Below are positions 1 to 10,469 of a stretch of 64,000 nucleotides of DNA, in pieces; position 1 is the first letter of the stretch; each line of letters starts with the position of its first letter. The translations under genes and the position numbers were made by a program. Below the pieces are notes generated by a model that was given only the letters and a program-made list of their open reading frames with translations, ran no database searches and was not told the origin of the DNA. This DNA comes from Clytia hemisphaerica (taxonomy: Eukaryota > Cnidaria > Hydrozoa > Leptothecata > Clytiidae): contig CACVBU010000791.1 of NCBI GenBank assembly GCA_902728285.1, positions 372,001 through 436,000 on the forward strand. Direction: 5' to 3'.

Positions 1-356
1 GCTTTATAACGTTTTTATTGTTTTTTGCAATGCAATGTCTTCTTTTTCAAAAAAATGTCTTTTCATTTCTTCCTTGAAGTGTTAGCAAGCCATTACAAAA
101 AGAATTTGATAAAAGTCTGCAGTCAAAATGAAGATATCTGGAATATCTTGACTCAATACAAAAGCTTGAATTTTCAATTTTCGCAGCATATTTCAGTGCC
201 ATTTTATATGCCATTTCTGGGCTAAATTGTCAACCTCAAATGTCTAAAAAGGTGCTATTTTAGCGGAACCAAAATCTCAATATCTCCGGAACCGCTTATC
301 ATTAGGAGGTGTATGACCCCTCATTTTTTTTCTTTTTTGAAGCTCTACAAGATGAA
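1..356. other. AT-rich non-coding flank
   Basis: No supportable gene is seen here. The short open frame near the left edge is composed of T-rich low-complexity codons. Positions 240-356 lead into the long inverted repeat that follows and may be a non-duplicated part of the same element. Confidence 0.4.
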
Positions 357-1371
357 CTAAAGTCTGTCCAGATATAATTGGCAGTGGAAACAAGAATGCC
401 TGTAACTTTTGATAGTTAAATATAATTATGGAAATTTTTTTTGCTTGTTTTAGAGAATCAAAAGCACTATATTTGAATGTATTTTTGTTTGAAAAATTCG
501 CGATTTTTATTGGTTAAATTTGCGATTGTAAAAATTGGGCTTTTTTTCTACATATGCTATAACGTTCATTTTTACATCAGTGGTAGTTCAACCTTAGGTT
601 AAGAAGTTTGTTAAATTTCAAGGCAAACAGAAAAGTCCTTCGGAAGATATGAGACCCGAAATACCCTTGGTAGCACTTTTCTGTGAAATATCAAATCTCC
701 AACTTATTACTAAAAACGGGGGTAGTGATAATATTGATAAAACAGTTTTTCGATCATAACACATTTTACGATGTTTTTAATGACCTCATAGCCAAACTAT
801 GTTTAGTGTTTTGGGAATTAGCAAAGTTCTTTAATGACTTAAAAATAACAAAGGCAATAAAAATTCATGCTTATCTTTTCAATAAAAACAATTATACTGT
901 GATTTCACTTCGTTTCGAAATAATCAATGATACCAATAATACCAATGCACCAACACTTAACATTTTCCAACTTTTAATTGCACTGTACAAAAAAGATAAC
1001 ATAACCCCCGTTTTTAGTAATAAGTTGGAGATTTGATATTTCACAGAAAAGTGCTACCAAGAGGTATTTCGGGTCCCATATCTTCCGAAGGACTTTTCTG
1101 TTTGCCTTGAAATTTAACAAACTTCTTAACCTAAGGTTGAACTACCACTGATGTAAAAATGAACGTTATAGCATATGTAGAAAAAAAGCTCAATTTTTAC
1201 AATCGCAAATTTAACCACTAAAAATCGCGAATTTTTCAAACAAAAATACATTCAAATATAGCGCTTTTGATTCTCTAAAACAAGCAAAATAAATTTCCAT
1301 AATTATATTTGACTATCAAAAGTTACAGGCATTCTTGTTTCCACTGCCAATTATATCTGGACAGACTTTAG
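357..1371. repeat. Long inverted repeat (foldback element), about 367-bp arms
   Basis: The left arm (357-723) is repeated almost exactly in reverse complement at 1004-1371, separated by a loop of about 280 bp. Both ends read CTAAAGTCTGTCCAGATATA inward. Only a few substitutions separate the arms, so the element is young or kept similar by gene conversion. No clear target-site duplication was found. An open frame across the loop (683-1036) starts and ends inside the two arms and is judged non-coding. It could be a foldback transposon or an inverted local duplication. Confidence 0.85.
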
Positions 1372-2071
1372 GTTTGATTGCCACCAGAATAGTTTCAATT
1401 TGAGCCTGGAATGGCTATCAGAGGTTTACCGTGCACGTAAGAAAATTATGAACAGCTGTTATCAGGTTACCTTCAGCTGAAACAAAATGATAGCTTTTTT
1501 CTGAGAAAGGAAGATAATCTTTTGTGCCTTCCACCACATAAGTTTGTTTTGATTTTTTTCCCGTCAAAAGTCACGTGATATTTTTATCTCAATCACTCCG
1601 CCTCAACTGGAAATTCCCCTATGCACCCTAAAAGTACTCGAGTTTTAGAAAAACAATAACAAACCGTGTTATGTGGTGGCGGATTGCCCCTTTAATAACG
1701 CCCACGCCTCTCCCGATCGATTTGTGCAGTGAGGCGGAACTCTTGTCTATAGTGTAAAACCTTTAGTCAGGATTAATCAATGTGCGATTTTTATAGAGGA
1801 AATTTAACTCACCATGTGGTGCATGTTCTGGACTGTTTTGGTTGTCAACTCGACGGAATTGGAAACTTTCTCTCTGGTTATTTTTCAGACAGTCAGACAG
1901 CTTTAAAAGTGACTTTCAGGGATCTTTTTCCTAAGGATTTTTTAAATTTTTGGATGCAATATTCTTTTTTCTTTTTTTTTTCTCCTAAAAGTGCCATACA
2001 GTGTGCTGGTGATTAAGGAAGCATTGATCACCAACAGTGTGAGTAAACAACAGTGCTTGATCACTAAAGAG
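1372..2071. other. Non-coding interval
   Basis: AT-rich sequence with no recognisable gene or repeat boundary. A short open frame at 1780-2016 ends in a poly-phenylalanine stretch from a T-tract and has no family resemblance. Confidence 0.35.
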
Positions 2072-2310
2072 GTACACGGCAAAAATATAAACCTTGTCTG
2101 CTTGAGCAGATTGATTTACATTCTATAAAACAAACCTTGTCTGCTTGTTGAGCAGATTGATTATTTACACTCTCGACAAAGAAGTCGATAGAAAAACTAT
2201 TGTCCGATATTTCGTACACGGCAAAAATATAAACCTTGTCTGCTTGAGCAGATTGATTTACATTCTCGACAAATAAAAGAAGTCGATAGAAAAACTATTG
2301 TCCGATATTT
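2072..2310. repeat. Two-copy tandem repeat, about 142-bp period
   Basis: The sequence beginning GTACACGGCAAAAATATAAA at 2072 starts again at 2214. Both copies continue through CCTTGTCTGCTTGAGCAG and end with TTGTCCGATATTTC. The first copy contains an extra internal duplication of the CTTGTCTGCTTG segment near 2132. No coding function is seen. Confidence 0.75.
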
Positions 2311-2964
2311 CAGGTTGACATATATTCTTGACAAAGAGGTCGATAGAATAAAGCATCTCTTCTTAAAGAAGTCATTGCCAAAAAAATGACAAAACGGTCA
2401 CAATGCAATTGTTTGACCTTTGCCTTTATGATTCCAATAAAAACTGCTGATTTGGCCTATCCCATTTGTGCTGGTTTCCTTAATTTTTAACAAACTTAGC
2501 TTTACTGTTCTTTTGTTATACATTTTTTAATATACATTATATACATGTGTTGGACGGTGAAAAAGAATGCGGCTATTATATTTTGATTTTTATATATATT
2601 AATATACATTTTGTGCTTAATCTGAGGTTTACATTCAGTGTAATTTTTAAAACACATGACTACAATAATATGCACCGTTCCTCACTTTGACATTTTCTTG
2701 TTATGAACCCTCGTTACCAGATCTGTCGTTACGCTCTTTCTTTATAAGAACCATGAAATTTGAGTTAAGCCTAAGCTTGTTCTTATTTTTTCTATTGTTT
2801 CAGTCTAAGCCTGATTGTTCTTATAAAAAAAGAGTGTATGCTGTTAACCCTTTCAGTACCGAGCCCTTTTTTCTATTTTTTTAGCCTACACTTTTTTATA
2901 AGCGTATCGTAATGCCCGAAGTTTTTATCATCTTATCCTGGAGATGAGCTTACTTTTTTAAATA
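2311..2964. other. Non-coding AT-rich interval
   Basis: No gene supported. TATA-rich low-complexity sequence occurs around 2520-2620. Confidence 0.35.
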
Positions 2965-3070
2965 CAGTAGAGTCTCCATAACTCGAACCTCTATTACTCG
3001 AACGTCTCCTTAACTCGAACAAATTCGTTGGCAGCATGAAAATCTCCTAATAAACTCATATAAAAAAACC
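2965..3070. mobile_element. Terminal fragment of a pogo/Tigger-like element
   Basis: A TA dinucleotide is followed by CAGTAGAGTCTCCATAACTC and then by repeated ACTCGAAC motifs. This is the style of end typical of Tigger/pogo transposons. No matching right terminus was located, so this appears to be a solo or decayed end. Confidence 0.5.
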
Positions 3071-3804
3071 TCCATATATCGAATGTTCCCCTTTTTTGGC
3101 TCCATAACTCCAATTTTGTTTTCCTTTCCTGAACTTGAAAAATATAAGCAATCTGATTGGCTAAGAGACAAACCATATTTCTTTTTTGAAAATTTTGATT
3201 TTTGGGCCTGGGGTCGAGTTTTCATTTTTTTCAAAATCTTAAACTGCTACAATCAGACCTTTAAATAATAAATAATTCGAAAGTTACTGAAGTACGGCAC
3301 ATTTTTAAGGCTTCACTTTTTCTTGCCTGAGAAAGGTTAGAGATTGAACTCTAGCCCTTCGGGCTTTAAACTCAATGAGTCCATCTGCAAGTCTAAGGGG
3401 GAAATATTTAGTCGCATTTGTGCGAATCTTGTTTTCGTTCAAATACCGATACCGATCAATTTTTCCCCATTTTTTAGGTACTCGTCCCCCGGAGGGGGTA
3501 CTTAGGCAAAAATGGGTGCTTGGTATGTGCGGACGATAAAGGTCGGGTTTTTCATCATCCAAAATTCTCTATAACAATTACCAAACTGTAGCGTGTTGGG
3601 TAGGTACAGGCTGGTAAGCAAAAGTAGAATTTTGGCTTAAGGTGCTTTCTTGTAGGCTTATTCTGGCACCCCTTTTGGTCGCATTGGTATACCGAAATTT
3701 GAACTTAAAATTTAGGTCATTTTAGAAACATTTAGGAAATGCGAGCGAAGCGAGCAAGAAAAATCTGCGACATTGTTCATCGAGATGGATTGAGTAAAGC
3801 CTAA
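3071..3804. other. Non-coding interval with a G/C-tract palindrome
   Basis: No gene supported. Around 3478-3504 a short palindrome occurs in which a C5 tract faces a G5 tract (GTACTC..CCCCC GGAGGGGGTAC). It sits near ATACCGATACCGATC, which resembles the phrase-repeat element near 4893-5094. Confidence 0.4.
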
Positions 3805-4178
3805 CAGAGGCGTAGCCACGAGTTTTCGTTTCGGGGGGGGGGGGGAGCGAGATTGGAAAAATTTTGACCTTTTTTAGGGGAAATTTTCAGAGAAAGTTTT
3901 TTCAGAGTAAATTTTTGCTCTAAGCAAGCTCAAAGTTAGCGAGAATAAGGTCACAAAAAGTGTAGAAAGCATAAAATTTCATGTCGCAGAGAGTTTGCTT
4001 TGTAATGTTGGCGCCACAGGCGAAAATTTTGGTCTAAGAAATATCAAACAGCTTAAAGGAGGCCTTAAAAAGGTCAAGGTAGCCAGAAAAAGGTCACAAA
4101 AACTACAAACCCCTTCACATTCTGTTGGGAAGACTTTTTGGTCAATTATTTTTTTCTTTGGTGGGGGGCGATCAATTA

Positions 4179-4306
4179 CAGTTTAGGGTAATTTCAAGAT
4201 TTTGGCGTTCAAAAAAGCTCAACTTGGGGAGGCCTGTCAAAACGCCAATGGATCGAAAATGGGAGCTTATCAAAGAGTAGAACGTCAATTTAAAGAGCGT
4301 CAACTG
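4179..4306. mobile_element. Decayed pogo-like MITE
   Basis: The right end (GAGCGTCAACTG followed by TA at 4307) and the internal GGGAGCTTATC / TAGAACGTC phrases match the elements at 40083-40541 and 53232-53405. The left end (TA then CAGTTTAGGGTAATTTC) is degenerate. Confidence 0.55.
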
Positions 4307-4892
4307 TATTCACAGCAGAAAAATGGTCATGCACGTGTCAAGCAGACCCCTGGCTGAGCCTCTTGTCTTATCAAAATTGCAGCAATGATTCTTCAAATCG
4401 GCGCCCCTTTGTGTTCCTTAAATTGTACTAATTTACGTATGAGGGAGGTATTATTTAGTATATCAGCGCTCAGAACATATCGTTCATATATTCGAATAGA
4501 AAAGGAGGCTTTGGCCAAATAGAAAATTTTTAAAAGTCAACCAAATAACATAAACTCTAAAAATGAATTTGATACTTATCAAGAAGATATCGAAGAAGCT
4601 AGTTTGAGCGAGCAAAAAAAATTAAATTTTTTGTTTTAAATTTTGTGTTCGCCAAATGCACACTTCTCGAGAAAGCATTGCTGGCCTCGTTCGCAAGCAG
4701 AATAATTATTCACGAGCACGAACATTTACAAAAGATAATTACATGTCAAATGACGTTGAATTACTTAGGCAACAATATTTGAAAACGAGGCCTGCAATGC
4801 TTATTTATGCATCTCGAGAAGAGTGTATAGGTAGATTGTGAAAGAACTTTATAAAATTGCAAGATTTTAAAATTTATCTCATATAATTTGTT

Positions 4893-5094
4893 CTTGGGGC
4901 GCAATGGCTCATGATCTTTGATACCGATGGTTGACCGAAAATACCGAAATACCGACATAAAAATGGGTCTTTTACCGATACCGAGATGATTTGGAAATAC
5001 CGAGTACCGATCATTTTTTTCCTGTAATACCGATTTACCGATCTAAAAAAAGGCCGATGTACCGATATCCCGTACGCCCCTCCCCCCCCAGTAG
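4893..5094. mobile_element. Phrase-repeat element (ACCGA/TACCGAT) with C-tract end
   Basis: About 200 bp contain more than ten occurrences of ACCGA or TACCGAT at irregular spacing. The segment ends in CCCGTACGCCCCTCCCCCCC. The same right-end formula (CCGTACGCTCC followed by a C tract) closes the element at 60536-60888, whose interior phrase is different (TTCCGAAAT). The left boundary is uncertain. Confidence 0.45.
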
Positions 5095-5427
5095 AGTGTC
5101 AAGCGCTATCTATATCGTCTTCGTTCCAATATTCAATGTACGTAATTTCTACTTTCGATATCCCAAAGAATAGCCAAAATAGTCAACACGGTTTGAATAG
5201 TTTGAATTTGGAGAAATTCATTCGTTAAGTCATTATAGATTCGCAAATATTTAAGCAAATAAATCAAATAAGTAAATATACAGACAACTTTGACGAAATT
5301 TACACCTTTTTCAAAAAAACACCATAATCTGAAAAAGTTTTGGAGGGGCCCAGGCCCCCCGGCCACCCCCCCCCCTCCGGTGGCTACGGCACTGTCTTAT
5401 CAAGATTTTGCCAGTAATTTCATTAAA

Positions 5428-7665
5428 CTATGCATGAATATGTCTCGGTGAAGTATCAATGAATTTAAAAGAAACAGTTAAATGTGAACGTTCTTTAGCC
5501 GCTTGCATTTGCAGTCTCCTCAAATAAACTTTCGTGTTTTTCTTGGGTCGAAAGATGATCAGATACATCTTGTAGCCATACATGAATAAATAAATCAACA
5601 AATTATTTCCAACCACAAATAACATTTGCACGACTGAGACATCAATTTGATTCTTTTGGAAATGACTGATAGGATACATTACGATGAAGGAGATTGTGAC
5701 AGCAAATGAACCGATTGCAATACTGGTTGCTTCACTCAGATATCCTGGCAGGTGACGATATTGGTAAGCTCGGTAACTGCATGCTAAATGTAAACAGATG
5801 GTGTATACTATCAATACACTGAAGTGCAAATTGTTGTCGCAGTAAAATATTTGTTCCTTTCTTTTGAAGTTCGTTTCTGGGAGCACCTTTGGTAATTTTC
5901 TGTATAGTAATATCGCCAAAATGCATAATCCAAGGAAAGTGTTGATCATAAAAATCGAGATTTGCTGTATTGAAGTTCTCTGCACATCTCGACCAGTAGT
6001 TCGTATATCGCTGGAGAAAGCATTTAAAAGTTTCATACATTTGATGAAAATAAAGCTGATACTATTATTATAAAGTAAAACTATGATTCCAAGACGAGTT
6101 ATACATTTGGCTTCAGTTGGTTGGTCGAAATAAACCAATGGCAACACGATAGAAGTGGTTGCTAGGAAACAGAGGTGAAGGAACGATAACTTTGAGTCTG
6201 AGAGCATAACAATAGGTGATTTTCGATTCTTCAGGAAAACACATAAAGTGGACAATGGGAAAATGGCTCCCATGATACACAAAGTAATAAGGATAACACC
6301 AATTCGCCTTTCAACTTCTAAATAAGCAGATTTCAACGGATTTATACAAGATGTTCGATCAGCGTTGGGAACATAGAATCCATAACATGATTGACAAGGA
6401 CCGTCACCGTAGGTCGATTTGAATTCATCCATAGGACAGGGTTGACAAAAATATCCGACTTCCTCATCCCATAAAGACAAAGGGACAACTCCAAAAACTT
6501 TTCTGAATCCTGGTTTACATACGATGTCTGTACAATTATTTGTCAAAGATTCCTTGGTTCGATTCTCATTGACTGGTTTAAATCCTAAGAAATCTCCCTC
6601 TTTTGTTCTAGTGAGATTGGATTTCAAAATTGCTCTGTATTCTTGGTGAGACATTGAAGGAGGGCGTTTGATATAATCGAGAGCGAAGAAAAAGTAAGCC
6701 ACCAAATTACTGATTTCGAATCTAAACTTTTGATAGTCTGGATTTGAAGTCAAAGATGGTATTTGTTCCAGAAAAGAATATTGAGATAATTTGCGAAAGA
6801 TATTGATGAAAGGTGCTCCGACGATATTGTTCGGTAAGGATTCGTTTTTGACCAAAACATCAACTGAACCAATAATTATCGATTTGTTTGAGTAGCCCAG
6901 GAGAGAGGATGGTACTTGAAAATCTTCGGACATTGCTTGGAAAAAAAGAGTCACCAATCTATTATTCTTTTCATTTGATAACAAATCATCAAACCGTTTC
7001 AAATGAGCATAGTTTGATGGATTTATTCGCAAAACTTTGTAGCAGATGTCTCTTTCTTCCTTAAGATACGAACTAATTTTTTCCATACATACTGATTCTT
7101 TGCTCGTTATAAGATCAATCAATATAACTTCATTCCAATATTGACGAATAACTTTTTCAATTTTCATCAAGTTGAAAAAGACATCAAAACCAAGTCTATC
7201 AGCATAGTTTGTCGGTAATATAATATCTCTAGTGAATTTGACGGCAATGATATCTGTAGTGCTCAAAATGTCTTGAGTAATTTTGAACATATGCAAAGGT
7301 ACATGTAAAATAACCGTATCAATTTTGACATGTTTATAAGGAGTAGAGTCATTCCCTGTTTCAAGATAAGAAGTATTAGCCAGCACTTTATCGATCAGAA
7401 AGTTTAACAACACTGTCTCATTATAACACACATCAACTACTGAATAATCTATTGAGGTATATTCGTAAAAAACGAGAATCGCTTGATGGTATATAGCTCC
7501 TTGTCTTGTGAAATTGTTCTGAAGATCTGGATGATTTTCACAAATGGTGAAAATTCCCAAAACATTAAGAGAGGAGGATACGGTAGTTTGCCACAGAATA
7601 AAAAAGCCGAACAAAACACCCAAATTCTTCATACTAAATGACAAACAGAGTTCAATCAACAACAT
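5428..7665 (-). CDS. Class C G-protein-coupled receptor (7TM_3), intronless
   Basis: A 745-residue, single-exon receptor of the metabotropic-glutamate/GABA-B/calcium-sensing class. Residue 12 is an alternative start (7632) directly before a hydrophobic signal peptide. Residues about 30-370 form the extracellular ligand-binding region, weakly conserved and rich in N-glycosylation sites. Residues 378-440 form a cysteine-rich linker (C378, C383, C407, C410, C424, C427, C440), fewer cysteines than the usual nine. Seven membrane segments follow at about 454-715. C521 (start of TM3) and C609 (second extracellular loop) give the expected disulfide pair. The first intracellular loop reads RKSPIVMLSDSKLS, close to the class C pattern, and TM7 ends with FRPKKN, like receptors of this class. 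The ligand cannot be predicted. The lack of introns contrasts with the intron-rich genes nearby and suggests a retrocopied lineage-specific receptor. Confidence 0.9.
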   Translation of the reverse strand: MLLIELCLSFSMKNLGVLFGFFILWQTTVSSSLNVLGIFTICENHPDLQNNFTRQGAIYHQAILVFYEYTSIDYSVVDVCYNETVLLNFLIDKVLANTSYLETGNDSTPYKHVKIDTVILHVPLHMFKITQDILSTTDIIAVKFTRDIILPTNYADRLGFDVFFNLMKIEKVIRQYWNEVILIDLITSKESVCMEKISSYLKEERDICYKVLRINPSNYAHLKRFDDLLSNEKNNRLVTLFFQAMSEDFQVPSSLLGYSNKSIIIGSVDVLVKNESLPNNIVGAPFINIFRKLSQYSFLEQIPSLTSNPDYQKFRFEISNLVAYFFFALDYIKRPPSMSHQEYRAILKSNLTRTKEGDFLGFKPVNENRTKESLTNNCTDIVCKPGFRKVFGVVPLSLWDEEVGYFCQPCPMDEFKSTYGDGPCQSCYGFYVPNADRTSCINPLKSAYLEVERRIGVILITLCIMGAIFPLSTLCVFLKNRKSPIVMLSDSKLSFLHLCFLATTSIVLPLVYFDQPTEAKCITRLGIIVLLYNNSISFIFIKCMKLLNAFSSDIRTTGRDVQRTSIQQISIFMINTFLGLCILAILLYRKLPKVLPETNFKRKEQIFYCDNNLHFSVLIVYTICLHLACSYRAYQYRHLPGYLSEATSIAIGSFAVTISFIVMYPISHFQKNQIDVSVVQMLFVVGNNLLIYLFMYGYKMYLIIFRPKKNTKVYLRRLQMQAAKERSHLTVSFKFIDTSPRHIHA

Positions 7666-8344
7666 AAAATCAACAATTTTCTTCAGAGAATGTTTACAGC
7701 TTGAAAATAAAGCTATTCTAGCATCTCAAAGTTATATTGAATATTCTTTTTACCAAACACGATAACTTCTTTTTAAAATCATTTCACATGCTATAACAAC
7801 CAATAGCAATTATACCTCTTATGTACTTTCTGCAAGTGGGTGTTATCATTCTCAATCCAATTATATTGAAAATATGAAGCAGAATATTTTAGAAGGAAAA
7901 ATAATAACTCCTATACTTTTAATTTAATTTAATATCAAACGCAAGAAATATTTCGAGAGGATGCGAGTATCGAAATAGGACTTCCTTGTCAGGTTATCAG
8001 AGAGAAATCTCTTCAGTATATTTAATAATCCACGCTGTAATTAAAACATGCTCTCCCTCTAAAGAAAACCTTTCTCAGAATTCTTTTCAAATTTAGATAA
8101 CATCTTTAAAATCATTTCATGCCTGTCCCTGCAGTTTTTGTTTCAGTTTCTATAAAACTGGTCCAGGTCAATTTACGTTGTAAAATCATCAGCCAAGTTA
8201 TGATATCAGAGGAATTTGAAAATGTCGAACAATGTTTTCAAAAGGTTCAAAATGACACTTAACACATTGTAATTTTCAATACAATTTCTACAAAAATAAA
8301 GCCCCTTGTAATATATGTAATAAATGACTTATTTGCTATACACC
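7666..8344. other. Upstream region of the class C GPCR
   Basis: AT-rich, no gene seen. It should contain the receptor's promoter on the minus strand, but no confident element was identified. Confidence 0.35.
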
Positions 8345-8700
8345 TATCAACCCTTAGCGGTGCGGTTGGCTTTGAAGGGGACTGGTAATGAATTTTTGAT
8401 CGGTCGGCGCATTGTGGTATTTTTAGGCTGCCCATAAACAAACCAAATAATTTTTTTTCCAAAAATATTCCACATGAGAGAAATTTCCCTGAGTCTCCAC
8501 GGTTGAGTGCGAACTATTTTCTAGCATCCGAGTAGCTTTTTAAACTAACGTTGCCTTGTCACTTCAATGTAAGGGTACCTTATATTTTTTAAACAAGAGC
8601 GCTCCAACGCTTGTGTTTTCGATACCATTGTCGAAAGAAATTTTTCTTCATTACCATAGGTTCCTCCAAAAATGGCCACGCCGCTAAGGTTTGACAAGTG
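8345..8700. repeat. Weak inverted-repeat pair
   Basis: CAACCCTTAGCGGTGCGG near 8349 is matched in reverse complement near 8675-8695 (GGCCACGCCGCTAAGGTTT). The pairing is imperfect but the GC-rich core stands out from its AT-rich surroundings. It may be the termini of an old MITE. The minus-strand open frame overlapping here (8545-8859) has no recognisable domain and is not called as a gene. Confidence 0.35.
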
Positions 8701-8869
8701 TTGCAAAGGATTAGATCGATTGAAGTCCAGCGAAAGGGGTAGAACCGACGAATTTCCACTAAAATAGACGACCGTTTCTCCACTCATTGTCATTAAAAAT
8801 AACGTCTTATCAATAATTAGCGTAAATGTTTGAATTTGCAAATTCAAAAAAAATCTCAAAACGACTTAC

Positions 8870-9268
8870 CGTCCAAAAGAAATGGTGCTTTTAAAATATC
8901 ATATTTTTGATCACTGGAAAGTAATTCTGATGTTCATAGATTCTCCTTAGCAACCTTCTGTATCGTTTACTTTGCATTGTCAAATCTTTAATTCTTCACT
9001 TCCCTAGTAAAGAACAAATAAAATTCATTAGTTTATGTAATCACATGATAGCGAATCAATTCGAGAATAATTGCACGAGTAATTTTTCGTTTTATGCAAT
9101 TCGAAAATAATTGCAGGAGTAATTTTTCGTTTTAAATTTTCTGAATCCTAAAGGACGAGGAAAATTCGAGACAAAACATCACGAGTGCAATTTTCGAATT
9201 GCAAGAGTTCTCATGTTAGCTCTCTTAATGCGCGCAAAATGAGAACCCATATCGTGCGATTATATCTG
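8870..9268. other. Non-coding interval with a short local duplication
   Basis: AGTAATTTTTCGTTTTA is duplicated at about 9079 and 9118, together with neighbouring AATTCGA-AATAATTGCA sequence. Nothing else is supported. Confidence 0.4.
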
Positions 9269-9578
9269 TACTCTTAGGTTCCAAATAAACGCCCCCCCCA
9301 CTTGTTAAAATTTTCCAACCCCCCCCCCCACCTGGACCTTATTAGGACCCCCCCGTTTATCAATCTCTAAGAATATTTTCAGCTGTCAAAGAGAAGGCCC
9401 CTTATTTTGCTCTAATTACCCTGATTTTAGCCTATTTTTACCTTATTTTTAGGTTTCAGAAGTACAATTTCCAACCCCCCCGGCAATTAGGTCCCCCCAT
9501 TTATTAAAATCTAAAAAATATTTCCAACCCCCCCCCCCCGTTTATTCGAACCCCCTGTTTATTTGGAACCTAAGAGTA
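9269..9578. mobile_element. TA-flanked MITE with C-tract interior
   Basis: Terminal inverted repeats begin TACTCTTAGGTTCCAAATAA and run about 28 bp on both sides, with TA at the extreme ends. The interior consists of C7-C11 tracts joined by variations on the phrases TTTCCAACCCCC and GTTTATTNGAACCCCC. It is a diverged relative of the element at 47005-47288, which has TACTCTCGGGTACCTAATAG ends and the same phrases on the other strand. Confidence 0.8.
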
Positions 9579-10469
9579 ATGATGTGACAGCATCATCTTG
9601 TGCAACCATATATTAACATGTTGAGTTAACAATAAAAAATTCTCTTACAAGGTTCACATTTAGTTGTTCCGATTGATGACCCAGAAGTAGTTTTTTTGAT
9701 TGAATATTGTAATTTCATATTTTACTGTAACAAAACTGTAACGAGAAAAATGACAAAATATTTCATGAATTTTCGGAAAGGTACTAACGGTAGCTCTGGT
9801 TTTTATAGGTACATAGTTTAGGGTGTAGCAACAAGAGACATTGTCAGTTCGGGAAATTACATAGAATCGCAGTTCCGCAAAGTTTGTAAATCTTAGCGTT
9901 GCAAAATTTTGCAACGATGTTAAATCATCTTAATCTTTCATCTTGATCTTGATTTTGCTTGTGTTTCGAAAAAATAACTCGGCGTTCATAATCTTAAATC
10001 ACAAGCTTCAGAAGCGTTGAGAAGCGTTGCATAGAATGGTAACGCACCCCTTTAGCGTTGTGAAAAACTCCAACGTTGAGAAATGTTGCAGCACTGCGTT
10101 TCGCGAACTGATGTATACATTACAAAAGAAAATAAATCGTCATCGCTGAAGAATCTTCTCTCGAACGTGTAGTATATCAAGAAGGTGCGGTAGAATTCAA
10201 CATACAACATATAAGTATACAAAAATGATATGATACTAAAAAAATGAAGGATACTGGACGAAAATATTTTAAATATTGATGACTAGATTAAAAAACAATC
10301 CATTTTCTTTCATTTCATTTCATCTCATTTCGATTTAGACCATTTTGTAATTAAAGATTAGCCAAATAACCTTGATAGTTGGCTGATATGTTGTTAATCT
10401 TCGGCTTATTAATCACATGTTTTGTAGCTGACGAGAAGAATTTCACAATTTGAAACAATAACCAACAAA
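9579..10469. other. Intergenic / PUS1 downstream region
   Basis: AT-rich sequence without a supportable gene. It probably contains the PUS1 3' untranslated region on the minus strand. Around 9895-10100 a motif related to GCGTTG(C/A)AAA recurs several times. Confidence 0.35.

Larger units (their letters stand above)
3805..5394. mobile_element. Possible hAT-like element, composite
   Basis: The left end CAGAGGCGTAGCCAC (3805) and the inverted right end (CAGTGCCGTAGCCAC on the opposite strand, ending 5394) match each other and the common hAT-type end CAGTGGCGTAGCC. Both ends are followed inward by G/C homopolymer tracts (13 G at 3833-3845; C-rich at 5353-5376). The flanking 8 bp do not match, so the two ends may belong to separate or rearranged copies. 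Inside lie a decayed pogo-like element and the ACCGATACCG-phrase element. Confidence 0.4.

Noticed and set aside
683-1036. 117-codon open frame between the arms of the left inverted repeat
   Set aside because: Its two ends are reverse complements of each other, and it has no domain; it is a by-product of the foldback.
8545-8859. Minus-strand 104-codon open frame
   Set aside because: No family resemblance and it overlaps a weak inverted repeat; not enough to support a gene.
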